Positions 48,476 to 60,745 of a stretch of DNA of 64,000 nt are shown in pieces. How positions within the stretch are numbered: the first letter of the stretch is position 1; every line of letters starts with the position of its first letter. Under the pieces are notes generated by a model. It had not been told where the DNA came from. It made no database searches and worked only from the letters and a program-made list of their open reading frames with translations. A program made the position numbers and the translations under genes. The stretch comes from Phocoena phocoena (Eukaryota > Chordata > Mammalia > Artiodactyla > Phocoenidae). Location: the NCBI RefSeq assembly GCF_963924675.1, contig NC_089221.1:87602296-87666295 (forward strand), written 5' to 3'.

Positions 48476-51114
48476 CAATATAATAATCCATAATAACTCC
48501 ATTCTCTACTGCCTCCCAGTCAGAAAAAAGAAAAAGCAATTCTTCCAAGGAAAAGAAAGTTTAACCAAGCTCTTTGAAATAGCTCAATTAGGAAATGAAG
48601 TGATTAAGAGTCTTACTTGGAAGTCAAGAAAGCAAAACTGATTCCATAAAATCAAAATAAACTGACATGGATTAAGACTCTCATTTCAAATTGCTTTTTT
48701 TTTTTAGTCGCAGAGATTTTTACTACCTGGAGATTGCCTGGAGCATTGACCCCATAGTCCCATGAAAAGTGAAGAGGCAACTGAAGTGAGACAATAAGGC
48801 CACCTTAACGGGCTCCACACACTAGAATTTTGGCCTAAGACAGGAGAGGCAGCTAACATTTATTCAGCATTTAAGATTGTTCAATAACTAATCTAATCTG
48901 TCTTGAAATCCTAAATCATTTAGACTTTTTCTCCTTCTCTCACTATAATTCCCTGTGTCAGCATATAAAATATCTGCTCAACTTAAAAATGTATAGCATA
49001 AAGAACAAAAACTACCCATGGCAGGAGTACTCCAAGTATTACCCTGCCTCTGTATTTTTCCAGAATGCTCAAATTCTAGGACAGTTCTGGTTGAGGGTGC
49101 TCCTCTTCCCAGAAATATTTGCAATCCAGAAGACTTGCCAAAGAGTTCATTTTTATTTTTAAGGTCAAGGTGGAAATAACTAGAATTTTATTTCAAAGAA
49201 CTTTCTACTTACAATAGTCATTTAAATAGATTTAATTATGATATAGTGTCAGATTTCACAAACCACATGGAGGAGGCCAGGGACAAGAGCACACTTGAGA
49301 AATTAGTGGGGAAAAAAACATTTCTTTACTCAGGGAACAAGCTATGCAAATTTTCCCTTCATGAAACAATCTGAGATTATAATCTAAAATCCAAAGAAAC
49401 AGCGCTTTTTGGAGGCTTTTAAAGTTAGTAACCCTTTCCTTTAAAATACTTCAGTGGGCTCTCCAAAGTAGTAAGAAAAGATGCTTTTACAGTGATTTAT
49501 ATGGTATTTTCCATCCTAACAGCTGGACTCTTTATGTTTGTAGTATTGCCATGTGGCATACTGTTCAAAGCAATGGAGTTTTAGAAGTCCTGAAAACAGG
49601 ATGTTCACTTAAGGACTATATAGAACATGTTACAAATTTAAAATATGAAAAGGAAAAGAATTCAGTTGCAAAGAGCATGAAACCTGAATCCACAAGCTTT
49701 TCCAGTGCTTTCTAACGCAGTCAAAGGGGAATGAGAAACGTGCATTCTTCCAACTGTCAGCAAACATATGCATGAAGCTTAACTGGCTTCATAACCCCCG
49801 CAGGGCTTTTTCCCTTGGTTTGGCTTCATTTTCCAACAAGTTTTAGGAATCAGTAACATTGTTAAGCAGTCCTCCTCTCTTGCAACAAATCTCTGATTTT
49901 CTTTCCAAAAGGATGTATGTATTTTAGATTAGCACGTGTACGTTTCAAGATATTCTGAACGTCTAATTTACTTACATTTACCCATTTTTGTAATACATAC
50001 TTACACAAAAATTGTAACAAGTTGGACAGATAAATACAAGTGCAAAAGTATATTTTGACCACAATGAAAAATCCTTTTATTTGTTGAAACAGGAGTCTAA
50101 AGTATTTCATACTATAAACTCCTAATTAAAAATTATTAATTATAATAATATTTAAAACTAAAGAATAAATAATGTCTTGTCTTTGTTGCTCAGCAATTAA
50201 AAGAAGTAACTTCTAGAATTAAAAGTATTTTGAAAAAATCTTAGCCTCAAATGAATACTTTTCTTAATATTAAAACTGTGTATAGGACAGATTATACAAA
50301 TGCAAAACTAAAAATTAAACTACTTCCTGCTTTCAGATCTAAAAATCCCAAAAGATCAAAAAATATTAGTATTAATAGTCAAGTTTAATTACTTGCTTTA
50401 ACCATGTTTAATCAATAAGACAAAAAAAATCCAAATATTTTATGGATCATGTTAGAAATAACTGATTATATGACATAAATAAGCCATCCAGATTTTTAAA
50501 AATTTATCTATATTCCTTTAAATATTCAACAACATATATAGAAGCCATAATATGGCCAAAGAAGATATCTCAAACTACGTGTTTTATAAAGTAGTAGACA
50601 TATGGCTGACTTGATCTGAGAACACTTACTATGCCAAATTCAACTTCTTTCAAAATTGATTACCAAACTGTAACACAAGATAATGGCTAAAAAGAATAAT
50701 GGAATTACTTATTCAAACACCCAATTTATGATTTGTATCATGGAATTTGTACATGTTAAAAGGGAACTCAAAATATAAAGAGCAATGACTCATATATACA
50801 CATGGATAACATGCCAAATCTAAAAATATTCCAACAACAAAAAATTTTTTCATCCCTCTTGCCAATGTTGGTTTCTTCAACAGCATGCCAATGGTCAAAG
50901 CCGATAGTGATCTGAAACCCAGCCCTACCTCCAGCTTTTATCTTCTCTACAATCATCCTTTATCTTCTCTGCAATCATCATAAAAACTTTCTATATAATG
51001 TTTACATATATTAAGAGAAAGTGGTTATAGATGTGATGGGAGAGGAGGGAGATTCCTTTCACAGTATCCAAAACCTCTGACATAACCTCAAGTTTCAAGT
51101 TTACTATAATTTAT
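48476..51114. other. Long unassigned AT-rich stretch
   Basis: I recognise neither genes nor repeats in about 2.6 kb. Confidence 0.5.
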
Positions 51115-51545
51115 ATGTTCATTCATTCTTTTATTCAACAAATAGTTATTGAACACCTCTTTTATTCTAAGTACTATGGTTGGTGCAGTGGGTTCTATGG
51201 ATAATGGCTCTACTCTTATGATCCCATATTATAGAAAATAATCAATAAACAAATAAGATAATTCAGATAGGTGTTAAGGGTTCTGAAGAATTAAAACTGG
51301 AAAATGGGATAGAGAATGACTGCAATGATGCCTGTTAGATGGACAGGAAAGATGTTGTATTTGAGCTGAAACCTGGATGATGATAAAGAGGTGGTAAAGC
51401 ATTGTACACAGTGGAGACAACAAATATAAAGGCCCTTTTGCAAGGTGAACATATGTTTAAGAAACAGAAAGAAGGTCATAGCTGTTGGAGCATAGTATGT
51501 AAGGCAGAGGAATGAAATTACAGCATCAATAGGCATATAGGTCTC
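51115..51545 (-). mobile_element. L2 LINE 3' end, antisense
   Basis: 'ttattcaacaaatagttatt' is the reversed L2 end, followed by 'aataaacaaataagataatt', 'tttgagctgaaacctggatg' and 'aaaggcccttttgcaagg' in L2 order. Confidence 0.7.
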
Positions 51546-51858
51546 CTGCTTATGGTTGGGCATCTTATCTGAATGGCGCTTCCTAAAGTTTTAAAGAACA
51601 CAACTACACAATAGTGTGCAGTGATACACTGGGCATTTCAAGTTGAAGAGGAAGCAGGAAATTCAGATTCAGTCCTTATTAGAGCTCCTTCCCAATACCT
51701 CCAGTGTGCAAACTTCATGAGTTCTTAATACCAGACCAGAGCATCAAGGAGACCCCAAAACTCCTTGGGGATCTATTCATACTATTTACCACTAATAAAC
51801 ATGTTGTTCCAGTGTATCTTTACAATTGATGGCTCAAGAGTTTTTGTGCTGCATTTGG

Positions 51859-52069
51859 TTTTTGTTTTTGTTTCTTGCGGTATGCAGGCCTCTCACTGTT
51901 GTGGCCTACTCCCGTCGCGGAGCACAGGCTCCGGACGCGCAGGCTCAGCGGCCATGGCTCACGGGCCCAGCCGCTCCGCGGCATGTGGGATCTTCCCGGA
52001 CCGGGGCACGAACCCGTGTCCCCTGCATCGGCAGGCGGACTCTCAACCGCTGCGCCACCAGGGAAGCCC
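51859..52069 (-). repeat. Young CHR-family SINE, copy 9, antisense
   Basis: Perfect 14-bp duplication tgtgctgcatttgg at 51845-51858 and 52070-52083. The reversed tail is TTTTTG-rich. The body is CpG-rich. It forms an inverted pair with copy 10. Confidence 0.97.
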
Positions 52070-52083
52070 TGTGCTGCATTTGG

Positions 52084-52617
52084 GATGGGAATTTTTCATA
52101 TGCTGGGAACCCCTATAGCTAGGATCCAATCACCTGGGTGTTATCTTCTGAGTACTGTCAGTTTCTCATGTGCTACCATAAATCAGAGGATACAATATTA
52201 TGCTCCCTCAACTCTGAGAGTATGTCAAAGTCTTCTTGTTCATCCTTGCCAGTGGATTAACAGTGAAGGTGCTATTTTTCTTATATTTGTTTACTCCAGT
52301 TTCTAATCATTACTCAAAAAAGAAGTTTCTGATATAGCTCTGAATGACATCTCAAATGTAAATTATTCAAATCCATTATGTAAATTTCTTTTTCAGTACA
52401 TATTCTCAGGGTTTCAGAACACAAATATAGATTACATGTAAATTATTGCTTAAATATAAAATATTTGAGATTTATTGTAAAGCCAGTGAAGTTTTTAAAA
52501 ATTGCACCAAGATGTTAGTCATTACAATTTTAAAATATATTTTGAAAAATTATAGAAGACATATAATGGTCATGCAGAATATTTAGAAAGTACAAAAGAA
52601 ATAATAAAATAAGAATC
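52084..52617. other. Unassigned DNA
   Basis: AT-rich; the right part has an old-LINE texture but no secure match. Confidence 0.4.
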
Positions 52618-52630
52618 AAAGTGAATTCCA

Positions 52631-52840
52631 GGGCTTCCCTGGTGGCGCAGTGGTTGAGAGTCCGCCTGCCGATGCAGGGTACACGGGTTCGTGCCCCGGT
52701 CCAGGAGGATCCCACATGCCGCGGAAAGGCTGGGCCCGGGAGCCATGGCCGCTGAGCCTGCGCGTCCGGAGCCTGTGCTCGGCAACAGGAGAGGCCACAA
52801 CAGTGAGAGGCCTGAGTACCACAAAAAAAAAAAAAAAAAA
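52631..52840 (+). repeat. Young CHR-family SINE, copy 10
   Basis: Perfect duplication gtgaattcca at 52621-52630 and 52841-52850. The tail is about 18 A. The body is near full length. Confidence 0.97.
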
Positions 52841-52850
52841 GTGAATTCCA

Positions 52851-53514
52851 GCAAATGAAGCTGAACACTCTTGACAACATTTTATAACTCCTCACTGATT
52901 TTTTTTTGCACATATACGTATAGTAATATGTACAAGATGGAGACTACAAATAATTCGAAGCCTATCACCTGCTTTTATCGTATAACCATTGCAGAAAGCA
53001 TCCCCAACTAATCTAAAATTCTTTAGAACCTTAATCTTAATGTATACAGAATATTCTACTGCATGATTGCACCATAAATTTTAAATATCTTCCTCTTACT
53101 AAGCATAAAATTTATTTCTCGTCCTTTTATGTTACTTATATTAATGAGAAAGGAGTCTTCTATGAAATATTATCTTCTATTTTTGGTGTATAGAAAGGCT
53201 GTGTATTCATTTCATATCTTACAATTTTACAGAATTCTAGGAGTTATAAAATCCTAAAAGAAAATGATATTTTGTCTTCTTCAGCCAATAATTATCTCTT
53301 GTTTTTGTTTAAAATAATATTATATTGGCCAAAATTGTTATGAAAAGTATCAAAAAGTAATAATTTTCTGCATGCTACAATTCTATTCATTTCAATGGCA
53401 ATAATTCTTTTTTATAATTAATTATCATGTTGGCTCTGGACATAAAACAACTAGTCTTTATTATATGAATGAATGTAGACATAATTATCTAAATTTTAAG
53501 GGAAATAATTCTTA
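52851..53514. other. Unassigned AT-rich DNA
   Basis: Possibly an old LINE 3' region ('accataaattttaaatatc'), not assignable with confidence. Confidence 0.4.
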
Positions 53515-53670
53515 CAGATAGTAGCTAATATTTATACTGCATTCTCAAGCACTGTTAGCATATTACCTAGATTAACTTATTTAATCCCCACAACAAACCT
53601 CTGAGCTGCATACTGCTATTATGTACATTTTACAGATGAGGAAACTAACGTGCAGAGAGGTTATACATCT
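53515..53670 (-). repeat. MIR SINE, antisense
   Basis: 'aatccccacaacaaacctct', 'cattttacagatgaggaaac', 'gtgcagagaggttatacat'. Confidence 0.75.
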
Positions 53671-53731
53671 ATTAAAATTCTGTAAATCTATTAAAATTCT
53701 CTATTAAAAAGACAGCTATTAAAATTCTCAT
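53669..53731. repeat. Interspersed short repeat, three copies of ctattaaaattct
   Basis: The 13-mer ctattaaaattct occurs three times, separated by 'gtaaat' and by 'ctattaaaaagacag', immediately after the MIR end and about 55 bp before the L1. Confidence 0.9.
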
Positions 53732-53785
53732 ATGGTTTGTTTTGCTTATACTGTGGATGCAATTATCACACATAAGTGAACTAAA

Positions 53786-55532
53786 CTACCCAAAGCAATC
53801 TACAGATTCAGTGCAATCCCTATCAAACTACCAATGGCATTTTTCACAGAACTAGAACAAAAAATTTCACAATTTGTATGGAAACACAAAAGACCTCGAA
53901 TAGCCAAAGCAATCTTGAGAATGAAAAATGGAGCTGGAGGAATCAGGCTCCCTGACTTCAGACTATACTGCAAAGCTACAGTAATCAAGACAGTATGGTA
54001 CTGGCACAAAAACAGAAATATAGATTAATGGAACAGGATAGAAAGGCCAGAGATAAACCCATGCACATATGGTCACCTTATCTTTGATAAAGGAGGCAAG
54101 AATACAGAGTGGAGAAAAGACAGCCTCTTCAATAAGTGGTGCTGGGAAAAGTGGACAGGTACATGTAAAAGTATGAAATTAGAACACTCCCTAACACCAT
54201 ACACAAAAATAAACTCAGAATGGATTAAAGACCTAAATGTAAGGCCAGACACTATAAAACTCTTAGAGGAAAACATAGGCAGAACACTCTATGACATAAA
54301 TCACAGCAAGATTTTTTAGGACCCACCTCCTAAAGAAATGGAAATAAAAACAAAAATAAATAAATGGGACCTAATGAAACTTCAAAGCTTTTGCACAGCA
54401 AAGGAAACCATAAACAAGACCAAAAGACAACCCTCAGAATGGGAGAAAATATTTGCAAATGAAGCAACTGACAAAGGATTCATCTCCAAAATTTACAAGC
54501 AGCTCATGCAGCTCAATAACAAAAAAACAAACAACCCAATCAAAAAATGGGCAGAAGGCCTAAATAGACATTTCTCCAAAGAAGATATACAGATTGCCAA
54601 CAAACACATGAAAGAATGCTCAGCTTCATTAATCATTAGAGAAATGCAAATCAAAACTACAATGAGACATCATCTCACGCCAGTCAGAATGGCCATCATC
54701 AAAAAATCTAGAAACAATAAATGCTGGAGAGGGTGTGGAGAAAAGGGAACCCTCTTGCACTGTTAGTGGGAATGTAAATTGATACATCCACTATGGAGAA
54801 CAGTATGGAGGTTCCTTAAAAAACTACAAATAGAACTACCATATGACCCAGCAATCCCACTACTGGTCATATACCCTGAGAAAACCATAATTCAAAAGGA
54901 GTCATGTACCAAAATGTTCATTGCCCCTCTATTTACAATAGCCAGGACATGGAAGCAACCTAAGCATCCATCAACAGATGAATGGATAAAGAAGATGTGG
55001 CACATATATACAATGGAATATTACTCAGCCATAAAAAGAAATTAAATTGAGTTATGTAGTGAGGTGGATGGACCTAGAGTCTGTCATACAGAGTGAAGTA
55101 AGTCAGAAGGAGAAAAACAAATACTGTGTGCTCATACATATATATGGAATCTAAGAAAAAGAAAAAAATGTCATGAAGAACCTAGGGGTAAGATGGGAAT
55201 AAAGACACAGACATACTAGAGAATGGACTTGAGGACATGGGGAGGGAGAAGGGTAAGCTGTGACAAAGCGAGAGAGAGGCATGGACATATATACACTACC
55301 AAACGTAAGGTAGATAGCTAGTGGGAAGCAGCCGCATAACACAGGGAGATCAGCTCGGTGCTTTGTGAGCGCCTGGAGAGGTGGGATAAGGAGGGTGGGA
55401 GGGAGGGAGATGCAAGAGGTAAGAGATATGGGAACATATGTATATGTATAACTGATTCACTTTGTTATAAAGCAGAAACTAACGCACCATTGTAAGGCAA
55501 TTATACTCCAATAAAGATGTTAAAAAAAAAAA
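53786..55532 (+). mobile_element. 5'-truncated L1 LINE (copy B)
   Basis: About 1.75 kb of L1: ORF2 C-terminal half, 3' UTR ending 'ccaataaagatgtt', and an A tail at about 55522-55532. The flanks share gaactaaa at 53778-53785 and 55533-55540 (8 bp, possibly longer in the A-rich context). It is the best-preserved L1 in the window, with no frameshift detected in the ORF2 part. Confidence 0.92.
53834..55045 (+). pseudogene. L1 ORF2 C-terminal remnant (copy B)
   Basis: One reading frame can be followed for about 400 codons without a frameshift, broken only by four point stops: TAA at 54026-54028, TAG at 54317-54319, TAG at 54764-54766 and TAA at 55043-55045. Known ORF2 features in order are the [15 protein letters not shown] region, the [11 protein letters not shown] region, the C-terminal cysteine motif ([13 protein letters not shown]) cut by the third stop, then YDPAIPLL and MEYYSAIKRN. 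Only the stop in the cysteine motif is shared with copy A. The reverse-transcriptase and endonuclease domains are absent because of 5' truncation. Confidence 0.9.
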
Positions 55533-55544
55533 GAACTAAAAATT

Positions 55545-56990
55545 AATTGCATTTTGAGGATAAAGTCTACATGGTCTTGATGAATAATTTTGCCAGTGTT
55601 TCCATGTATTCTGTTAAGGATTTTTGTGTCTATATTAATATACAAGATTATTCTTTAATTTTTTGTGATGTTTTCTTTTTTCTGGTTTTGGTATCAAGGT
55701 ACTACTAGATTCATAACAGTATCAGCTAGCTTTCCACCCTTTTTCTGTCTTTTGATACAGCTAATATTTCCTTAATACTCTACAAATGCAGTTTTGATCT
55801 TCTCTTTGATCCACAAGTTATTTAGAAAACTGATTTTAAATTTCATAGTGGTTTTAAATAGAAATCAATTAGCAAAAGCTCAGATGAACAAACAGTCATT
55901 TGTTTTGTTGTTTAATCTTTTGCTAATAAAGGTCATTTATACCACATTATGAGCACAAAATATTGATAAAATAAATACTATTTTCTGGACAAATTGAAGA
56001 CTTTTTTTAAAGCCTCTGTTCAACCATCATAAACATGCCAAATATCTATCTGCTTACAAGAAAGCTACATAATTTGCTTATATATTAATATATATATATG
56101 GTGTTAATACTTGTATTTGGTATAGTCATATGTGCTTATCTGAAATATCAAAACTTATTTACAGTCATATAAGCTTTCAATTACTTTATTTTTTTTCCCA
56201 TCACCTAACTAGGAATAAAAGATTGTTCATGTCTATGGTAACAACTTTATCTTTATAAATTAATCTGTTTTGTCTTTTTTACTTTATATATTTTGATACT
56301 ATGGGTCATAAAATCCATGATTCTATCTTAATTGTAGGTTGTGTATTTTATCAATATGAAATTATCCTCTGTCATATTTACCTTTTGGGTTCTAACCAAA
56401 CTACTCTTTAGTTTTTTCGTTTTCTAATAAATCTTCAAAATTATTTTGTTTTTACGCGGGCTGTGTTTTAGTTTTATTTTTCTAGTTTAGCATATAGCAG
56501 CATTTTGCTTTTTAATCTAACACTTGAGGTTTTAACTTTACATAATATCACTTAAACAGGTTATATATTTTTAAATCATTGATATGTCTATTCTTATATC
56601 TGACATCCTGTACTTTGATTTCTATCTTCCTAGGGTTCGTTGCTCTTTCCATTGTTTTCTCTTCTATGATGTATGCACTATTTGACTTTTTCTATTTTTC
56701 TGTATTTTATATTTCTCTAAATACTGCCTAAATTAAAATGGTATCTCTTGATTTCCTTTAACATAAACAGAGAAAATACTTTAACTTCTTCTCTGCCTAC
56801 TCATAGTATTAATTGATAAAATTTGATATTTGAGATTTAGGTTTCTGTTAAAATTAATATTTCACATTGTATGTCTTCTGTGAACAACTTTTAAATTTCA
56901 TATTTATTTTATAGACATATTCTCAGCCAATTACACCTTTTAATGTTTTTTATTGCACATCCATTCCTTTTTTAAAAAATACTGTATTAA
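55545..56990 (-). mobile_element. Ancient L1, antisense, heavily decayed
   Basis: 'ttttgccagtgtttccatgt', 'tctggttttggtatcaaggt' and 'gatccacaagttatttagaa' are ORF2 RT-region phrases read backwards. AT-rich L1-like sequence continues to about 56990 with interruptions. It lies next to the younger copy B. Confidence 0.6.
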
Positions 56991-57017
56991 CTATTTCAAG
57001 CATACAGAAAAGATAGT

Positions 57018-57225
57018 AATAGCTAACATTTACTGAACAATTACAGTGTAACAAACACTATTTTAAGTACTCAAAATAATTAACTTAATAATTTTTGTAA
57101 TAACTTTTTGAGATAGGAAATATTTATATTTCCATGCTATATATGAAGAAACTATGTCATTTGCAAAAAGTTATACAGCTAAAAATGATGAGCTCATATT
57201 CAAACCTAGGCTCTCTGTCAGCTTT
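57018..57225 (-). repeat. MIR SINE, antisense
   Basis: 'agctaacatttactgaacaa', 'ttatacagctaaaaatgatg', 'attcaaacctaggctctctg'. Nearly the full MIR span. Confidence 0.7.
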
Positions 57226-57579
57226 GTTCATGTCCCTCCTCTGCCATTAAGCCTTCCACTACCAAGAGTATACAACCAACCCTATTCTAGAGTTTATTCT
57301 AAATGTAAATTTTTAAATTTAAGCTTTCTTATTTGATTTTATTTATTACCCACTTTTTCTTTCATCATTTCTGCCTATGTGATATTTTCCTTCTTTTATT
57401 TCTTTAGAGTCCAAACTATGCTTATTTGCTCTGTAATTTTTAATTTTCTGTGCTTTGAATTTATTCTCCAATTGTTGATTGTTATATTATTGGCTCACTG
57501 AATTAGTTTTCATTGTGGGTTTTAGAGTTTGGGCTTTTTAGGTAAATTGAACCGGGAAGTATTTTTGTTTTTGTAACTT
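57226..57579. other. Unassigned T-rich DNA
   Basis: No feature recognised. Confidence 0.5.
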
Positions 57580-57716
57580 CTCTCTCACTCTCTCTCTCTT
57601 TCTGTCTTTCTCTCTCCATTCTCCCTTTCCCTCCCCTTTATCCCCTCCTCCTCCTCCTTTTTCTCTTCCTCCTCTCTTTCTCTCTCTCTGCCTCCCTCTC
57701 TCTCTCCAATTCCAAC
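57580..57716. repeat. Long polypyrimidine (CT-rich) tract
   Basis: About 137 bases, almost all C or T: TC/CTT units, a CCTCCTCCTCC core and further TC units. Only a few purines interrupt it. Confidence 0.93.
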
Positions 57717-58303
57717 CCCTAATCTATCTAGGACATTTTGCCATCAAGAACTGAACCTTTTTCCTAAAATGAAGAGACTCTCACTGAGTTAAGTATGGTG
57801 ACTCCATCATAAGATTATATTAGTAACAAGTAGCTTGGGACCCTCTCATTGTCCATACACATCTGTGTCCTAGAGCTTCAAACACTAAGATTCACAGCAA
57901 AGCATATGGAGAATCTGAAAACTAGGAAAATCTGGGAATGCTAATTTTTTGACATTTAAAATGTAATTAGCACTCCTTTTACCCCAGGCGAATGTGATTG
58001 AGTAGATTTGCTATTATCCAATATGGAGCATCTAATCTATGGGGCAAGATTTTCTTACACCACCACTTTAGAGAATATTAAATATCTCTGTATGTGCTAG
58101 GCCTTTGTCTCCAGGACAAACTCTTGCTCTGATAATAACTAAAGTTGGAGTAGACTTATATGGCATGAGCCACAGCACCTATTAACCACAGAGATTCCAG
58201 GAGTTCCTTTTCTTAAGGGAAAGCTGTGACTGCGGCAAACACATAGAGTTTTGTACCTACCTTGTGGCATAGTTATACCCAATCTCTTACTTTAAATTCA
58301 CTT
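57717..58303. other. Unassigned DNA
   Basis: No feature recognised with confidence. Confidence 0.45.
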
Positions 58304-58315
58304 CTAAATATCTTT

Positions 58316-58522
58316 TTTTTTTTTTTTTTTTGTGGTATGCAGGCCTCTCACTGTTGTGGCCTCTCCGGTTGCGGAGCACTGGCTCCGGACGCGCAGGCTC
58401 AGCGGCCATGGCTCACGGGCCCAGCTGCTCCGCGGCATGTGGGATCTTCCCGGACCGGGGCACGAACCCGTGTCCCCCACATCGGCAGGCGGACCCCCAA
58501 CCACTGCGCCGCCAGGGAAGCA
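58316..58522 (-). repeat. Young CHR-family SINE, copy 11, antisense
   Basis: Flanks ctaaatatcttt (58304-58315) and ctaagtatcttt (58523-58534) form a 12-bp duplication with one mismatch. The head ends 'gccagggaagca' instead of the usual 'gaagccc'. Confidence 0.95.
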
Positions 58523-58534
58523 CTAAGTATCTTT

Positions 58535-59689
58535 GATATATTTATTTTAGTTTATATTTGTATTAGTCACAACCTGATTATTTTCTTCACTGCTGTTAGT
58601 GTACCCATCTGTTCTGTAGCGCCCTTGGATAAAAAAGTTTGGGAATCTGGCTTATAGCAATTACTAATCACAAGACTGATTATCTTCACTGTATTTCTGT
58701 TTTGAATCTACATAAATTTGTTCCCCCCAAATTTCACAACCAAAGTTATGGTCCAAGAAAAATGAAGGATTATATAATTAGCTGGTAAATGTACTAGGAA
58801 CTAGGAAAATTTAAATGTAAATATCAACTTTAATTTAAATCATCTAGATTGGCTAGGCTGGATGTCTGATCTTCCATGTGTAACTGCCCAAATTTATGGT
58901 CCTAGCTGTGTGACATGAGGTACACATTTTCATAAAGGACTACAGACTTTTATAGAGCTAGAAAATGATTCTTTTGTAAGAAAACTAAAGGTACTTGTTT
59001 TATATAAACGTTGGGCCAAATGTTCATCCTTTATTATTCTCCCATAGGAATTTTACAAGATGAGAATCTGGCATTTATTAGCAGGTCATTTGGGGGTTGG
59101 CGGCTGTGGGAACCCAGACTCTTTGTCTGCATTTTATCTTCACCATATGATTTTGGTATGAGTATTTAAGTCTCATAAAGCATAATATGTCATGAATATT
59201 TAATCATTACATATTTAAAATAACACAAATTAAATCACCTGTCTATTATAATACTACACCATCAATAAAGAGCCCTTTAATTCTTGATTAGGGATTTAAA
59301 AAATATTTTTAGTTTGAGCACTCATTTAGTTATGGGTAATACACGTGTATGTATGATGGCTTTAACATAAATAATATGATACAGGTACAAAATGTTTTTG
59401 CTAAACTGCTAGATAATCAGATAAATCTAATCTAAAATATTTCCACTAAATTAAGAAATTCAGCCAAGTCTACCACAATAAATTAAATTGGAAAGAAGAG
59501 TCTGTTGTTTAAATGATTCATCAAATGTATTTAGAAAGCATTTATTTGAACTTTGCTCTGCATTCATTCAGTGCAACCTGAGAAGGCGTGATTCTTGACA
59601 TTTGATAGCTTTAACAAAAGGAAGACAACAAAGGCATAAAGAAAATGTTAAGGCAATCTAGAGGTGAATACAAAATGGCATCTTGATTA
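58535..59689. other. Unassigned AT-rich DNA
   Basis: No feature recognised. Confidence 0.5.
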
Positions 59690-59830
59690 AAAACACAGGA
59701 CTTGGGACCCGAAGAGGAGCTTCTGAGTTCTGATTTTGCCACTTCTTGGGCAACCTTGGGCAAGTCACAACCTCTTGTTTCCAACTTCATCTTTGAATGG
59801 TTCTTGGAATAATGTGTATAACATATGTCT
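59690..59830 (+). repeat. MIR SINE
   Basis: 'cttgggcaaccttgggcaag' and 'aacttcatctttgaatggtt' follow the MIR core. Confidence 0.65.
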
Positions 59831-59839
59831 GCAAATCTG

Positions 59840-60150
59840 CTACTTGGCCCATGGTTTACAGTGCCCGACCCACTCTGACCTCCTTGCTGTTTCTCAAAAA
59901 CACCAAGCACCTCCACTGTGGGGCCTTTGGAGAGGCTCTTCCCACTTCCTAGAACGCTCTTTCCTGAGATCACCACATGGACAGCTGCTTCTCTTCCTTC
60001 AAGTTTGGCTTAATATTCCCACATGCCCTTGCTTCAGCTCCACGGGGAGATGGAAAAGTAGGTAGTTGGCGCCTTCATCTTTCATATGGGAGATTGGCTC
60101 TGCATCCCTTCAAGGTCCAAAAATGCAGAATTCCCTTGAACAGACAAAAT
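59840..60150 (+). mobile_element. L2 LINE fragment
   Basis: 'cactctgacctccttgctgt', 'ccactgtggggcctttggag' and 'ttcctagaacgctctttcct' are among the best-preserved L2 phrases in the window. Confidence 0.8.
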
Positions 60151-60600
60151 ATTAACAAACTTCCATTATAGGTATCAAGAAACTCTGAAAAATCTTCAGA
60201 CAAATACCATTCAACATGATAGGTAAATTCAGCAATTTCTAAGAAATGAGTAATAGTATATCAAGAGACACCCAAACAATAATAAAAACTTAAGAGAATA
60301 GAAGAATCAGTCTTGAAAATTACCATCTCAAAGAGTGTTGCTCTAGTCAATCATTCAGGAAGAGTTTACAGGGACCAGGAAGATGTGAGTTTCAAGAGAA
60401 CATTCTTGGCATTTGGTGGGTCATGTTACTTCTACACAACTTGGGTCTTACTCTTTCGACCATTTTCCTGCACAAAAAGTTTGTGCCTTTAAAAAAATAT
60501 ATAAAGTTAAACTAGACCAATTTAAATTGTTTTCTTGAGTAAAGTGGTTACTTTGTGAGTCTATGTCAGATAATATTTTAATTTGTTTGGATAGTGGCAG
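60151..60600. other. Unassigned DNA
   Basis: No feature recognised. Confidence 0.5.
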
Positions 60601-60745
60601 GATAAACTTATTGGGCACGGATTATATGTTAAACAGTTTGCTTTATATATATTATTTGTATTCTTTACGTAATCCTTCTGATTATTATTGTCTTTATAGA
60701 TGAGGAAACTAAGGTTCAAAGAGATAAAAGTAACTGTCATATGGA
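60601..60745 (-). repeat. MIR SINE, antisense
   Basis: 'tagatgaggaaactaaggtt' and 'acgtaatccttctgattat' mark a reverse MIR. Confidence 0.65.

Noticed and set aside
51826..52306. Open frames of 98-143 codons on the plus strand
   Set aside because: The long frame exists because the antisense SINE body is GC-rich and stop-poor. It extends into unrelated flanking DNA without any domain.
59611..59976. 121-codon minus-strand open frame
   Set aside because: It spans a MIR and an L2 fragment read backwards, so it cannot be a conserved coding exon.
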